Below, piece by piece: positions 1 through 8,277 of a DNA stretch of 64,000 nucleotides. The DNA is from Kribbella italica (GTDB lineage: Bacteria > Actinomycetota > Actinomycetes > Propionibacteriales > Kribbellaceae), in assembly GCF_014205135.1 (NCBI RefSeq), contig NZ_JACHMY010000001.1:6944001-7008000 (forward strand), written 5' to 3'. The notes beneath the pieces were generated by a model, which had not been told where the DNA came from, did no database searches, and saw nothing but the letters and a program-made list of their open reading frames with translations. The position numbers and the translations under genes were made by a program. Numbering within the stretch: position 1 is the first letter of the stretch; each line of letters starts with the position of its first letter.

Positions 1-1
1 C

Positions 2-499
2 GGCACCGACGCGTTCGGAGCCGGGCCGCACGTGGTCCGCGCCCTGGCAGCGACCGGTACGGCGTTTGAGGCGCTCGTGATCGCTCCCGGTGACGAGCTG
101 GCCGCCGCCATCGCCGCGGTCGACCTGCAGGAGGGCCAGCACGTCGAGGTGATCGGCCCCACCTCCCAGCTGGCCAAGGCCGTCGTAGCCTCCGACCTGG
201 TCATCAGCGCCTCCGGCACCTCCACCTGGGAGCTGCTGTGCCTGGGCGCGACAGCCGGCCTGGTCTGCGTGGTCGACAACCAGGTGATGGGCTACGAACG
301 GACAGTAGCCACGGGCGCAGCCGTAGGCGTAGGGGTCCTCTCCGACCTCAAGCAGGACCCGACAGCGGCTGCCGCCGTACTCGGGCCTCTGCTGCGGGAC
401 CCGGCCGAGCGAGCCCGTCTAGCTGCTGCCGGCTACCAGCTGGTCGACGGCCAGGGCCGGGTCCGCGTCGCCGACGCGCTTTTTCACCTGATCTCGTAG
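2..499 (+). CDS. pseG: PseG-like nucleotide-sugar hydrolase, C-terminal part (5' end outside window)
   Basis: The reading frame is open from the first bases, so the gene begins upstream. The visible 165 residues are the C-terminal half of a GT-B fold: a GGTD-like opening (GTDAFGAGPHVVRAL) and the diagnostic stretch ISASGTSTWELLCLGA...VVDNQ, which is the UDP-binding region of PseG (UDP-2,4-diacetamido-2,4,6-trideoxy-beta-L-altropyranose hydrolase) and of related spore-coat polysaccharide enzymes. PseG releases UDP from the nonulosonate precursor just before PseI condenses it with phosphoenolpyruvate. pseI and pseH lie 18 kb downstream in the window, which supports the assignment. The last 16 bases overlap the 3' end of the convergent membrane-protein gene. 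A CMP-legionaminic-type hydrolase (NeuC/LegG) is the alternative. Confidence 0.75.
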   Translation, partial: GTDAFGAGPHVVRALAATGTAFEALVIAPGDELAAAIAAVDLQEGQHVEVIGPTSQLAKAVVASDLVISASGTSTWELLCLGATAGLVCVVDNQVMGYERTVATGAAVGVGVLSDLKQDPTAAAAVLGPLLRDPAERARLAAAGYQLVDGQGRVRVADALFHLIS

Positions 500-2733
500 A
501 TCGTCGCGTCCAGGGTGGCGTGGCGGAGGCGGACGTATTGCTTGAGGTCGGGGGAGACCAGCCCGGCGCGGTTGTCGGCGTACAGCCAGCGGACGCCGTA
601 CCGGCGCAGGCGGTCGATGACCGCGGCCGACGGCGAGGTGAAGGCGGCGTCGTTGGTGGCCAGGAGCTCGCGGTCCCAGAACCGGAGCAGGCTGGGGTTG
701 GTGCCTTCGGTGACGGAGATGCGATTCGCGCGGTTGGTGTACGCCCAGCCCTCGACGAGCATCTGGCGCTCGGACAGGGCAGCGATCCAGAAGTGGCGGC
801 TGTCGCAGACGTCGCCGCGCTGGACGATGCAGTGGGCGTTCGTGGCGACCAGGTCGTCCTGGCCTGAGTTCGCCTGCAGCCAGCGGGCCGCGTCGGCTTC
901 GGCAGTGGTGGGACCGCCGCCGGCGACCTTGCCGTAGATGACGAGGGTCGCCTGGTCGGAGACGAGCGTCAGCAGGGGGAGTGAGGTCGACCCGGCCATG
1001 CAGGCGGCGACCAAGGATGCCAGTGCCGCGGTGAACAGCCCGCCACTGCGGCGACCGACTCTCCAGGCGATGGCTACGACCAGTCCGGCCACCAGCAACG
1101 CCAGCAGGGTCAGGAGGAACGGCACCTTCACGCCGGACACACCATCCGACGCCAGTCTGGCGAAGCCGGCGCCGAGCAGCCCCAGACCGGCCGCCGCAGC
1201 GACCAGTACGCCGCTCCGCCGGTCACCCAGCTTGTCGGCCAGCCGGGCCAGTCCGAGGCAGGAAAGCACCGCCAGGAAGGGGAAAGCGGTCCGGTAGAAG
1301 TAGACCTGGCTGACCCCGGGCTGCGACGTCAGCACGCTCGCCGCGAAGCCACCGATCGCAGCACCGGCCAGGAAGACCACACCGGGATCACGCCAGAACC
1401 TGCGGAGGAAGAGCACGCCAACCACGGCCAGGCCCCACGCGGCCGTCGTGGTCACCGCACTGAGCAGCTGAGCGGCCCGGTCGACTCCAGTGCCGTTCCG
1501 GAGCGAGGCGTACGGCTGGAGCTGGATGAAGATCTGGGCCGGCTTGACCTGCAGGCCGGACGAATCTCCACCGAACACCACGACGGCCGCGGCGATGAAG
1601 ATCACCAGCACGATCAGTCCGCCGGCCAGAGCCCGCCCGGTCGAGCGCCTGGTCGCCATCCGCGCCAGGAAGACCAGCCCGAAGCCGCAGATCGCCAGCG
1701 GCAGGATGGTCGCCTTGGCGCCGGAGGAGGCCAGTGCGACCAGCAGGAACAGGATCCACCGGCTGCGGACAGGCCTGGCCCGCAGCAGGTCCACAGCCAG
1801 TACGGCGAGCAGCAGCGCCAGCATCATGCCCAGGTTCTGCGTCGGACTGAGGTACTGGCTGGACGCCATCGAGATGTTGCCCAGCGAGATGTCGTGCAGC
1901 GGCTGCAGCGTGCCACCCACTCCAGCCAGCAGTACGGCGAACGGCCCGGCCCAGACAGCTCCCGGGTGCGGCTCCTCGCCAGGCTTCACCAGGAAGCGCT
2001 GCGTGAGCGTGAACACCAGCGCGCAGCAGGCCAGCGCGAGCGGCACCCACAGCAGCGCGTACAGCAGGTTGGTCAGGTCGATCCCGGTCGACCAGGAGGT
2101 CGCCGCAGCCACCTGGTGGAAGAACGTGTGGTACTTCATCGGCTCGCCGAAGACCCACAGCGGCACGATCGGTACGTCGCTCTTGGCGCTCGCCGCCAGC
2201 GCCTGGTGGAAGGCCATGTCCGAGAAGGCGACGTTCGGATCCGTGTACGCCGGTGCGTAGCGCCCGGGGCCCTTGGCGTACATCAGCAGCATGACCAGCG
2301 CCATGGACGCCGCCAGCAGCCAGGCGGTGACCGGCGCGAGCGGAGTCTCTACACGGCGCCAGACCCGAGCCCTGACGTCGCCGTCGACCACACCGACGAC
2401 CAGGACGATCGGTGCCCACACCCAGGACCAGCGCTGGAGTCCCACGGACGAGCTGGCCAGGTAGACGAGCAGCTGAGCCGCCGTACCGACGGCGAAGCCG
2501 GCCGCGCAGTCCTCGACCAGGTTGCGGCGGTAGGCCCCGATCAGGCGCCACAGCACCAGGCCGGGCAGCCCGACACCGAGCAGGACGAACCCGGTGAACT
2601 TCAGCACGTCCAGCACCGGTGCGTGCCGGTCCATCATCACCAGAGCCAGCAGGGCGACCGGTACGACGGCCGCAAGGCCGGCGATCGAGCCGGTGCCGCG
2701 TTCCCTCGGCCCGCGCCGCCTCGCCTTCGCCAT
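484..2733 (-). CDS. GT-C-like polytopic membrane protein, paralogue 1 of 7
   Basis: About 750 residues with a short basic N-terminus, roughly a dozen hydrophobic segments and a C-terminal hydrophilic domain of about 130 residues. Motifs shared by the seven paralogues in this window are VEDCAAG (after the second helix), DMAFH (around residue 175), GEPMKYH (around 200), SSGAKAT, QPGVSQVYF, TNAHC...C, LVEGWAYT and YGVRWLYAD. An acidic residue plus His in the first large outer loop and a soluble extracytoplasmic tail are typical of GT-C glycosyltransferases, and the GE-x-x-x-YH segment recalls DUF2298-type proteins. Function is inferred: transfer of a polyprenyl-linked sugar to a surface glycan. 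ATG at 2733 is preferred because a TAGGGT box lies 7 nt upstream; GTG at 2742 is the longer alternative. The next paralogue lies 58 bp upstream on the same strand. Confidence 0.7.
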   Translation of the reverse strand: MAKARRRGPRERGTGSIAGLAAVVPVALLALVMMDRHAPVLDVLKFTGFVLLGVGLPGLVLWRLIGAYRRNLVEDCAAGFAVGTAAQLLVYLASSSVGLQRWSWVWAPIVLVVGVVDGDVRARVWRRVETPLAPVTAWLLAASMALVMLLMYAKGPGRYAPAYTDPNVAFSDMAFHQALAASAKSDVPIVPLWVFGEPMKYHTFFHQVAAATSWSTGIDLTNLLYALLWVPLALACCALVFTLTQRFLVKPGEEPHPGAVWAGPFAVLLAGVGGTLQPLHDISLGNISMASSQYLSPTQNLGMMLALLLAVLAVDLLRARPVRSRWILFLLVALASSGAKATILPLAICGFGLVFLARMATRRSTGRALAGGLIVLVIFIAAAVVVFGGDSSGLQVKPAQIFIQLQPYASLRNGTGVDRAAQLLSAVTTTAAWGLAVVGVLFLRRFWRDPGVVFLAGAAIGGFAASVLTSQPGVSQVYFYRTAFPFLAVLSCLGLARLADKLGDRRSGVLVAAAAGLGLLGAGFARLASDGVSGVKVPFLLTLLALLVAGLVVAIAWRVGRRSGGLFTAALASLVAACMAGSTSLPLLTLVSDQATLVIYGKVAGGGPTTAEADAARWLQANSGQDDLVATNAHCIVQRGDVCDSRHFWIAALSERQMLVEGWAYTNRANRISVTEGTNPSLLRFWDRELLATNDAAFTSPSAAVIDRLRRYGVRWLYADNRAGLVSPDLKQYVRLRHATLDATIYEIR

Positions 2734-2740
2734 GCGGGTC

Positions 2741-2746
2741 ACCCTA
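2741..2746 (-). promoter_or_regulatory. -10 box TAGGGT placed for a leaderless transcript
   Basis: TAGGGT lies 7 nt before ATG 2733 on the minus strand, so the predicted first transcribed base falls at the start codon. There is no better Shine-Dalgarno candidate than the AGGG inside the box. No convincing -35 was found. Confidence 0.4.
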
Positions 2747-2791
2747 ATCGGGCTAGACCACGAACAGGTACACCCGTGTCACGAACAGTGG

Positions 2792-5128
2792 TCACGGCAG
2801 CTCGTAGATCAGCGCGTCCGGCGTCGCGTAGCGCAGCGTCGCCAGCGTGTTCAGGTTCTGCGAGACAGCGGTCTGGGTCGGGTCGGCGTACAGCCAGCGG
2901 ACGCCGTACTTGGCGCGCAGCAGCCGCAGGTTGTCCCTGGTGGGCGAGACGAACGCCCGGTCGTTGTCCTCGAGCTTCTGCTCGTCCCAGAACGGCAGGC
3001 CGTTCGGGCTCTTGCCGGTCGCGGCGACCAGGTCGTTGATGGTGTTGGTGTAGCCCCAGCCCTCGACCAGCAGGTGCCGCTCGGACAGCGCGGAGATCCA
3101 GAAGTGCCGGACGTCGCAGCCGGAGGCGTTCTTCATCGCGCAGTGCGCGTTGGTCGCGACCAGGTCGGACGGCGAGGTGTGGTCCCGCAGCCAGTGCGCC
3201 GCGTCGGTCTGGGTCTGCGTCGGGCCCAGCGGGTACTTGTCGGTCTGCGGCTGCAGCGTGACTTCGCGGTAGTTCAGCATCGTCTGCACCGGCAGCAGCA
3301 GCCCGGCACCCATGCCGGCCAGGACGAACGACGCCATGGCGATCCGGCTCGGCCGGCCGCGCCGCTTGGCCAGCTTCCACAGCCCGGTGACCAGTCCGGC
3401 CACCAGAAGCAGGAAGAGCAGGGTCCACAGCCACGGAGTGACCAGTCCGGTCAGTGTGCCGTCCGGACGGCGGAACGGCTTGCCGTCACCCGGGTTGGCC
3501 CGGGTGATCTCCCGAGCCAGGTACGTCGCGCCCGCACCGCCCAGCACAGAAGCCAGTACGGCGATGCCGGACCGCCGGTCGGCGAACCAGAAGACCAGCA
3601 TCCAGGCACCCGCCGCGGCCAGCGCGGCGATCACCGGTACGGCGGTGCGGTGGAAGTACATCTGGCTGGTGCCCGGCTGGTCGGTCAGCACCATCCCGCC
3701 GAACCCGGCGATCGCGATGCCGACCAGGAAGATCATTCCGGGGTCGCGGAACCAGCGGGCCGTCGTACCGGCCAGGACGAGCAGGCCGGCCGAGCCGAGC
3801 AGCAGCGACAGGCAGACGATGATGCCGCTGGTCCACATCGCGCCGTGGTCGTACTCGCCCCAGCCGACCTCCTTGGCGGTCAGCGGGTAGGTGCCGATCT
3901 TGGCGAACGTGATCCACGGCCGGACCGCGAGCCCGGAGGAGTGGTTGCCGAACACCACCACGATCGCGGCCAGGAAGACGGCGCCGAGCACACCGATCAG
4001 CACCAGGGCGTTGACGGCGAACCGGCGGTAGAAGATCCGGATGAACAGCACCAGGCCGAAGCCGCAGATGATCAACGGCAGCACGGTCGCCTTGGAGCCC
4101 GACGCCGCCACCCCGATCAGGACGAACAGCACGTAGCTGCCCGCGGAGCTACGGCCGCGGAGCAGGTCCACGCCCAGCAGGGCCATCAGCGCGATCAGTC
4201 CGCCGCCCAGGTTCTGCGTGGGACTGCCCCAGACGTAGTTCGTCAGGCCCTCGCCCGGCAGCGACACGTTGGGGTAGGCGTTGACCGTGCCACCGATCCC
4301 GGCCACCGCGATGGCGAGCGAACCGGCCCAGCGCGAGCCCGGAGCGATCCGGTCGGTCAGCGCGAAGATCAGGGCGCACCCGGCCAGCAGCAGCGGGATC
4401 CAGCCGATCGTGTAGACGAGGTCGGTCAGGTCCACGCCGGTCGCCCAGGCCGTGGCTGCCGTGAACTGGTGCCAGAAGTAGTGGTAGTCCATCTGCTCGC
4501 CCTGCAGGTACGGCGCCTGCAGGGGGAAGTCGTACTTCGCGCTGGCCGACAGGGCCTGGTGGAAGGCCATGTCCGGCGAGTTCGAGCGGGCGTCGGAGTA
4601 CGGCGCGGGCACCAGGTTCCGGTACCGGCCGATCCCGTAGATCGGGAGTGCGCAGGCCCCCGCGATCAGCCAGGCGGTCAGCGGGTTGATCGGCCGCTCC
4701 ACCCGGCTCAGGCAGCGCCTGCGCCAGGACGGTACGCAGACCGCCGCCACGAAGACCGGGACGATCCAGAGCCAGGCCCACGCCTGCAGGCCGATCGGAG
4801 CGACGGCCATGTAGACCAGCAGGAGTACCGAGACGCCCACCAGAGAACCGGCGGCGAAGTCCTCGACCAGGTTGTGCCGGAACGGGCTGGCCAGTCGCCA
4901 CAGCACCGTGCCTGGCAAGGTGATGCCAAAGACCCAGAAGCGCAGCAGCCGGACGATGCTGTCACCGGACGAGTGCCCGGCCATCAGCCAGATCAGCAGC
5001 CAGGCCAGAGCGACACCTGCCGCGACCTTGAGCACGACAGCCAGCACAGTGCGCCACGGGAACGTCTTCTGTTCTTGACGCGGCGGGGCACCGGGCAAGC
5101 TGGGCGCTCCGAGCGTCATCGTTGGCAC
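2792..5128 (-). CDS. GT-C-like polytopic membrane protein, paralogue 2 of 7
   Basis: A 778-residue polytopic membrane protein and the closest relative of the gene just downstream. Shared motifs in order: VEDFAAG, DMAFHQAL, GEQMDYHYFWHQF, GSPTQNLGG, ASGSKATVLPL, QPGTSQMYF, TNAHC...C, RHFWISALSERHLLVEGWGYT and YGVRWLYAD. The N-terminal 20 residues are Pro/Gly rich and cytosolic-looking. It is divergently arranged with a polyprenyl-phosphate GT2 gene 50 bp away, suggesting that one makes the lipid-linked donor and the other uses it outside the membrane; this is inference. The GTG start at 5128 has no Shine-Dalgarno but follows a TAATCT box by 6 nt. ATG at 5119 is an alternative start. Confidence 0.7.
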   Translation of the reverse strand: MPTMTLGAPSLPGAPPRQEQKTFPWRTVLAVVLKVAAGVALAWLLIWLMAGHSSGDSIVRLLRFWVFGITLPGTVLWRLASPFRHNLVEDFAAGSLVGVSVLLLVYMAVAPIGLQAWAWLWIVPVFVAAVCVPSWRRRCLSRVERPINPLTAWLIAGACALPIYGIGRYRNLVPAPYSDARSNSPDMAFHQALSASAKYDFPLQAPYLQGEQMDYHYFWHQFTAATAWATGVDLTDLVYTIGWIPLLLAGCALIFALTDRIAPGSRWAGSLAIAVAGIGGTVNAYPNVSLPGEGLTNYVWGSPTQNLGGGLIALMALLGVDLLRGRSSAGSYVLFVLIGVAASGSKATVLPLIICGFGLVLFIRIFYRRFAVNALVLIGVLGAVFLAAIVVVFGNHSSGLAVRPWITFAKIGTYPLTAKEVGWGEYDHGAMWTSGIIVCLSLLLGSAGLLVLAGTTARWFRDPGMIFLVGIAIAGFGGMVLTDQPGTSQMYFHRTAVPVIAALAAAGAWMLVFWFADRRSGIAVLASVLGGAGATYLAREITRANPGDGKPFRRPDGTLTGLVTPWLWTLLFLLLVAGLVTGLWKLAKRRGRPSRIAMASFVLAGMGAGLLLPVQTMLNYREVTLQPQTDKYPLGPTQTQTDAAHWLRDHTSPSDLVATNAHCAMKNASGCDVRHFWISALSERHLLVEGWGYTNTINDLVAATGKSPNGLPFWDEQKLEDNDRAFVSPTRDNLRLLRAKYGVRWLYADPTQTAVSQNLNTLATLRYATPDALIYELP

Positions 5129-5134
5129 GAAGGA

Positions 5135-5140
5135 AGATTA
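5135..5140 (-). promoter_or_regulatory. -10 box TAATCT placed for a leaderless transcript
   Basis: TAATCT on the minus strand is separated by 6 nt from GTG 5128, with no ribosome-binding site between. The divergent GT2 gene starts at 5179, so both promoters share about 50 bp. Confidence 0.45.
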
Positions 5141-5178
5141 GCGGGGTCCGCCGGGCACACTAGGGCGAGGAGGTGCCG

Positions 5179-6174
5179 ATGCCGGCCGCCGTACCAGTGC
5201 TCTCTGTCGTCGTACCGATGTACGACGAGGAGGACGTGCTGCCGATCTTCTTCGAGCGGATGCACCCGCTGCTGGACAGTCTGGGAATCAGCTACGAGGT
5301 GGTGGCGGTCGACGACGGCAGCCGGGACGCGACAGCCACGCTGCTGACCGAGACGGTCAAGACCTGGCCGCAGCTCCGGCTGGTCCGTCTGCTGCGCAAC
5401 TCCGGGCACCAGGCCGCCCTGTCGGCCGGCTTCCGCCGGGCCCGCGGTGAGTACCTGGTGTCCATCGACGCCGACCTGCAGGACCCGCCCGAGGTGATCG
5501 CCGAGCTGCTGGCTGCCGCGCGCGATCAGGACGTCGACGTCGTGTACGGCGTCCGCTCCGACCGGTCCAGCGACACCTGGGCCAAGCGGACCACCGCCCG
5601 GATGTACTACCGGCTGATGTGCCGCCTGGTCGGCCGGGAGATCCCGTTCGACGCCGGCGACTTCCGGCTGGTGTCGCGCCGGGTGGTGGACGCGGTGAAC
5701 GCGCTGCCCGAGGACGGCAGGGTGTTCCGGCTGGTGATCCCGTGGCTGGGCTTCCCGAGTACCGCGATCCGCTACGTCCGGGCCGAACGGGCTGCCGGGG
5801 TGACCAAGTACACCCTGCGCAAGAGGCTCGGGCTGGCGTTCGACAGCGTCACGGCGTTCTCGGCGGCACCACTCAGGCTGGCCACCTGGCTCGGTCTGCT
5901 CGGTGGTCTGGTCTCCTGCGCGGTGGTGGTCGGCGCACTGGTCATCAAGCTCGCCGGACGCAGCATCCCGGGCTGGACGTCGACCGTCCTGGCGGTCGCC
6001 GTGATCGGCGCGATCCAACTGCTCTGCCTCGGCCTGCTGGGCGAGTACGTCGCCCGTCTGTTCCAGTCCAGCCAGAAGCGCCCGCAGTTCCTGGTCGGCT
6101 ACGACAGCCTGGAGGATCCGGGCCACCACACGTACGCCGAGGCACTCGAATCCAGCGATCCCGAGCAGCGGTAG
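5179..6174 (+). CDS. GT2 polyprenyl-phosphate sugar synthase (GtrB/ArnC/DPM1 type)
   Basis: A 331-residue family 2 glycosyltransferase. The N-terminal catalytic domain has LSVVVPMYDEE, VDDGSRD and the metal-binding SIDADLQDPPEVI. After a region rich in Arg/Lys come two C-terminal membrane helices (about residues 232-295) and a short cytosolic tail, the layout of enzymes that move a sugar from a nucleotide to undecaprenyl phosphate on the inner face. Such lipid-linked sugars feed GT-C transferases, and a GT-C-like paralogue is transcribed divergently next door. The start is ATG 5179 with GAGGAGG at 5167-5173; GTG 5173 lies inside the Shine-Dalgarno and is unlikely. The stop codon TAG is part of a TAGGCT box before the next gene. 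The sugar is not deducible. Confidence 0.82.
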   Translation: MPAAVPVLSVVVPMYDEEDVLPIFFERMHPLLDSLGISYEVVAVDDGSRDATATLLTETVKTWPQLRLVRLLRNSGHQAALSAGFRRARGEYLVSIDADLQDPPEVIAELLAAARDQDVDVVYGVRSDRSSDTWAKRTTARMYYRLMCRLVGREIPFDAGDFRLVSRRVVDAVNALPEDGRVFRLVIPWLGFPSTAIRYVRAERAAGVTKYTLRKRLGLAFDSVTAFSAAPLRLATWLGLLGGLVSCAVVVGALVIKLAGRSIPGWTSTVLAVAVIGAIQLLCLGLLGEYVARLFQSSQKRPQFLVGYDSLEDPGHHTYAEALESSDPEQR

Positions 6175-6177
6175 GCT
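6172..6177 (+). promoter_or_regulatory. -10 box TAGGCT overlapping a stop codon, leaderless placement
   Basis: TAGGCT begins with the TAG stop of the upstream GT2 gene and ends 8 nt before the wecE ATG. The same hexamer and spacing occur at 34264-34269. No Shine-Dalgarno precedes wecE, so it may have its own leaderless transcript inside the operon. Confidence 0.4.
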
Positions 6178-6185
6178 CCGTCACC

Positions 6186-7325
6186 ATGCCCGACCCGATC
6201 CCCTTCTCCAAGGCCTACCTGGTGGGCGACGAACTCGCCTACGTGAACCAGGCCTTCTCCTCGGCCGCGGTCGTCGGCGACGGGCCGTTCACCGCCCGCG
6301 CGACGGAGCTGGTCACCAAGCTGACCGGCGGGCTCGGGTCCCTGCTGACCACCTCGTGCACGCACGCGCTGGAGATGACCGCGCTGCTGCTCGACCTGGG
6401 GCCCGGCGACGAGGTGATCATGCCCTCGTTCACCTTCGTCTCGACCGCCAACGCGTACGCGCTGCGCGGCGCCGTACCGGTGTTCGTCGACGTCCGGCCG
6501 GACACGCTGAACCTGGACGAGACCCAGGTCGAGGCGGCGATCACCGACCGGACCAAGGCGATCGTCGTCGTGCACTACGCCGGCGTCGCGGTCGCGATGG
6601 ACGAGGTCGACGCGATCGCCGCGCGGCACGGCGTCGTGGTGATCGAGGACAACGCGCACGGCTTCGGCGGCACGTACAAGGGCCGCCCGCTCGGGTCGCT
6701 CGGGCTGATGGCCACGCAGTCGTTCCACGGCACCAAGAACGTGCACTGCGGCGAGGGCGGCGCGCTGGTCGTCAACGACCTCGACCTGCTGCACCGGGCC
6801 GAGATCATCCGCGAGAAGGGCACCAACCGCAGCGCGTTCTTCCGCGGCCAGGTGGACAAGTACCGCTGGGTCGACATCGGCTCGAGCTACCTGCCGGCCG
6901 ACCCGCTCGCCGCGTTCCTGACCGCCCAGCTGGAGCGCTTCGACCAGATCCAGGCGCCGCGCTACGCGATCTGGGAGCGGTACGAGCGGGAGCTGGCCGA
7001 CTGGACCACCGCGCACGGCATCGGCGTACCGACCGTGCCGGACGACTGCGTGCACCCGGCGCACATGTACTACCTGCTGATGCCGACCCACGAGCACCAG
7101 CTCGGCCTGATCGCGCACCTGCGCGAGCGCAACATCACCGCGCCGTTCCACTACGTGCCGCTGCACTCGGCCCCTGCCGGCGAGCGGTACGGGCGGGTCG
7201 GCCCTGGTGGCTGCGAGGTCACCGAACGGATCAGCGGCCAGCTGGTCCGGCTCCCGCTGTTCAGTCAGCTGACCGAGGAGGAGCAGACCCGAGTGATCGA
7301 CGCGCTGCTCTCCTACCCACTCTGA
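6186..7325 (+). CDS. wecE: dTDP-4-amino-4,6-dideoxygalactose transaminase (WecE/RffA)
   Basis: A 379-residue PLP-dependent sugar aminotransferase of the DegT/DnrJ/EryC1/StrS family. It matches the WecE subgroup in distinctive blocks: PSFTFVSTANAYALRGA, EDNAHGFGG, FHGTKN with the PLP lysine at about residue 184, EKGTNRSAFFRGQVDKY and WVDIGSSYLPADPLAA. The enzyme converts dTDP-4-keto-6-deoxyglucose to dTDP-4-amino-4,6-dideoxygalactose in the cytosol. The following acetyltransferase overlaps it by one base (TGATG) and would complete dTDP-Fuc4NAc, known from enterobacterial common antigen. The glucose-1-phosphate thymidylyltransferase and 4,6-dehydratase that supply the substrate are not in this window. 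Confidence 0.9.
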   Translation: MPDPIPFSKAYLVGDELAYVNQAFSSAAVVGDGPFTARATELVTKLTGGLGSLLTTSCTHALEMTALLLDLGPGDEVIMPSFTFVSTANAYALRGAVPVFVDVRPDTLNLDETQVEAAITDRTKAIVVVHYAGVAVAMDEVDAIAARHGVVVIEDNAHGFGGTYKGRPLGSLGLMATQSFHGTKNVHCGEGGALVVNDLDLLHRAEIIREKGTNRSAFFRGQVDKYRWVDIGSSYLPADPLAAFLTAQLERFDQIQAPRYAIWERYERELADWTTAHGIGVPTVPDDCVHPAHMYYLLMPTHEHQLGLIAHLRERNITAPFHYVPLHSAPAGERYGRVGPGGCEVTERISGQLVRLPLFSQLTEEEQTRVIDALLSYPL

Positions 7326-8086
7326 TGGGCTGGTACGACGCGCTGGAGGCCGGTGAGCTGACCAGCAGCCCTTCCGAGTACGAGACGAAGCGCTTCGGTG
7401 TCTCCGTCGATCGGGTGTCGGTCTCCGCCTCCGCCGGTACGCCGCTGGAGGAGGTGCTCACCGCGGTCGACAAGTCCACGGCCGACGTCGTCGTCCTGCG
7501 CTACCCGGCCCGTGAGATCTCCTGGTTCGCCGCACTGGCCACCGGCCGCCGTACGGCGGTCCTGGCGGACTCCCTGGTCTACTGGTCACTCCCAGTAGGC
7601 AAAGGCCGTCGCCCGGCGCCGCTGGCCGGCTTCAACGCCGGGCTGGAGTCCTCGATCGACGACGAACTGGTCGACGACCTGGTCGGGGACATCTTCGGCG
7701 ACTACGGGAACCACTACTGCGCCAACCCGCTGTTCGACCGGGCGCTGGCCCTGGCCGGGTACCAGGAGTGGGCGCGGCGGAGCATCGCCGCCCAGGGCGC
7801 CGTCGTACTGCGTGGTCCGGACCGCCGGGTGCTCGCGCTGGCGACCGTTGACCAGCAGGCGTCCTGGACCGAGATCGAGCTGGCGGGCGTCGTACCGGCC
7901 GAGCAGGGTCGTGGACGGTACGCGCACCTGCTGGCGGCGGTCGAGGACTCCAGCACCGCGCGCCGCCTGGTGATCTCCACGCAGGGTCACAACACCGGGG
8001 TCCAACGCGCCTGGGCACGTTACGGTTTCGAGCCGGTTCACACCTTGTTGACAGTGCATTTGGTAAACAACACCGAAAGTTTCTGA
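7325..8086 (+). CDS. wecD: GNAT sugar N-acetyltransferase, WecD-like
   Basis: A 253-residue protein whose C-terminal third is a GNAT domain: VVPAEQGRGRYAHLLAA at about residues 189-205 is the acetyl-CoA pyrophosphate-binding motif, and NTGVQRAWARYGFEPVHTLLTVH is the typical C-terminal strand. The N-terminal part contains FGDYGNHYCANPLF, which resembles the substrate domain of WecD (dTDP-fucosamine acetyltransferase). Its start overlaps the wecE stop by one base, so translational coupling is likely and the pair should act on successive intermediates, giving dTDP-Fuc4NAc. WecD-like function rests mainly on the wecE neighbour; the GNAT fold itself is clear. Confidence 0.75.
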   Translation: MGWYDALEAGELTSSPSEYETKRFGVSVDRVSVSASAGTPLEEVLTAVDKSTADVVVLRYPAREISWFAALATGRRTAVLADSLVYWSLPVGKGRRPAPLAGFNAGLESSIDDELVDDLVGDIFGDYGNHYCANPLFDRALALAGYQEWARRSIAAQGAVVLRGPDRRVLALATVDQQASWTEIELAGVVPAEQGRGRYAHLLAAVEDSSTARRLVISTQGHNTGVQRAWARYGFEPVHTLLTVHLVNNTESF

Positions 8087-8096
8087 GAAGATCCGC

Positions 8097-8114
8097 GCGG
8101 CCTCCACAGGCCGC
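8097..8114 (+). terminator. 7-bp perfect hairpin after the wecD-like gene
   Basis: GCGGCCT (8097-8103), loop CCAC, AGGCCGC (8108-8114), starting 10 bp after the stop codon. There is no T tract, so it could be a weak terminator or an mRNA 3' processing block. A weak -10-like TAACAT at 8137-8142 follows and could serve the next gene. Confidence 0.4.
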
Positions 8115-8277
8115 TCGGACGACTACTCAGCGGTGCTAACATGACCGGCGATGGATCACTGGTCACCGCCCGGACCTTGGTTGCTCCGGCGCCGTGTGCC
8201 CAGGCAGCATCGGGTCAGGCGGTAGTGCCGACCAGGATGTCGACCGACCGCCTTCTGAGCCGAGGAGATTTGCCGTT

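Noticed and set aside
2594..5347. Long plus-strand frame of 917 codons opposite GT-C-like paralogue 2
   Set aside because: The product is a low-complexity Arg/Gln/Asp-rich shadow of a GC-rich gene; the minus-strand frame has clear membrane helices and family motifs.
8194..8277. Extension of the GT2 protein to the upstream start at 8194
   Set aside because: The extra 28 residues are unconserved-looking and GAGGAGA sits correctly before GTG 8278.
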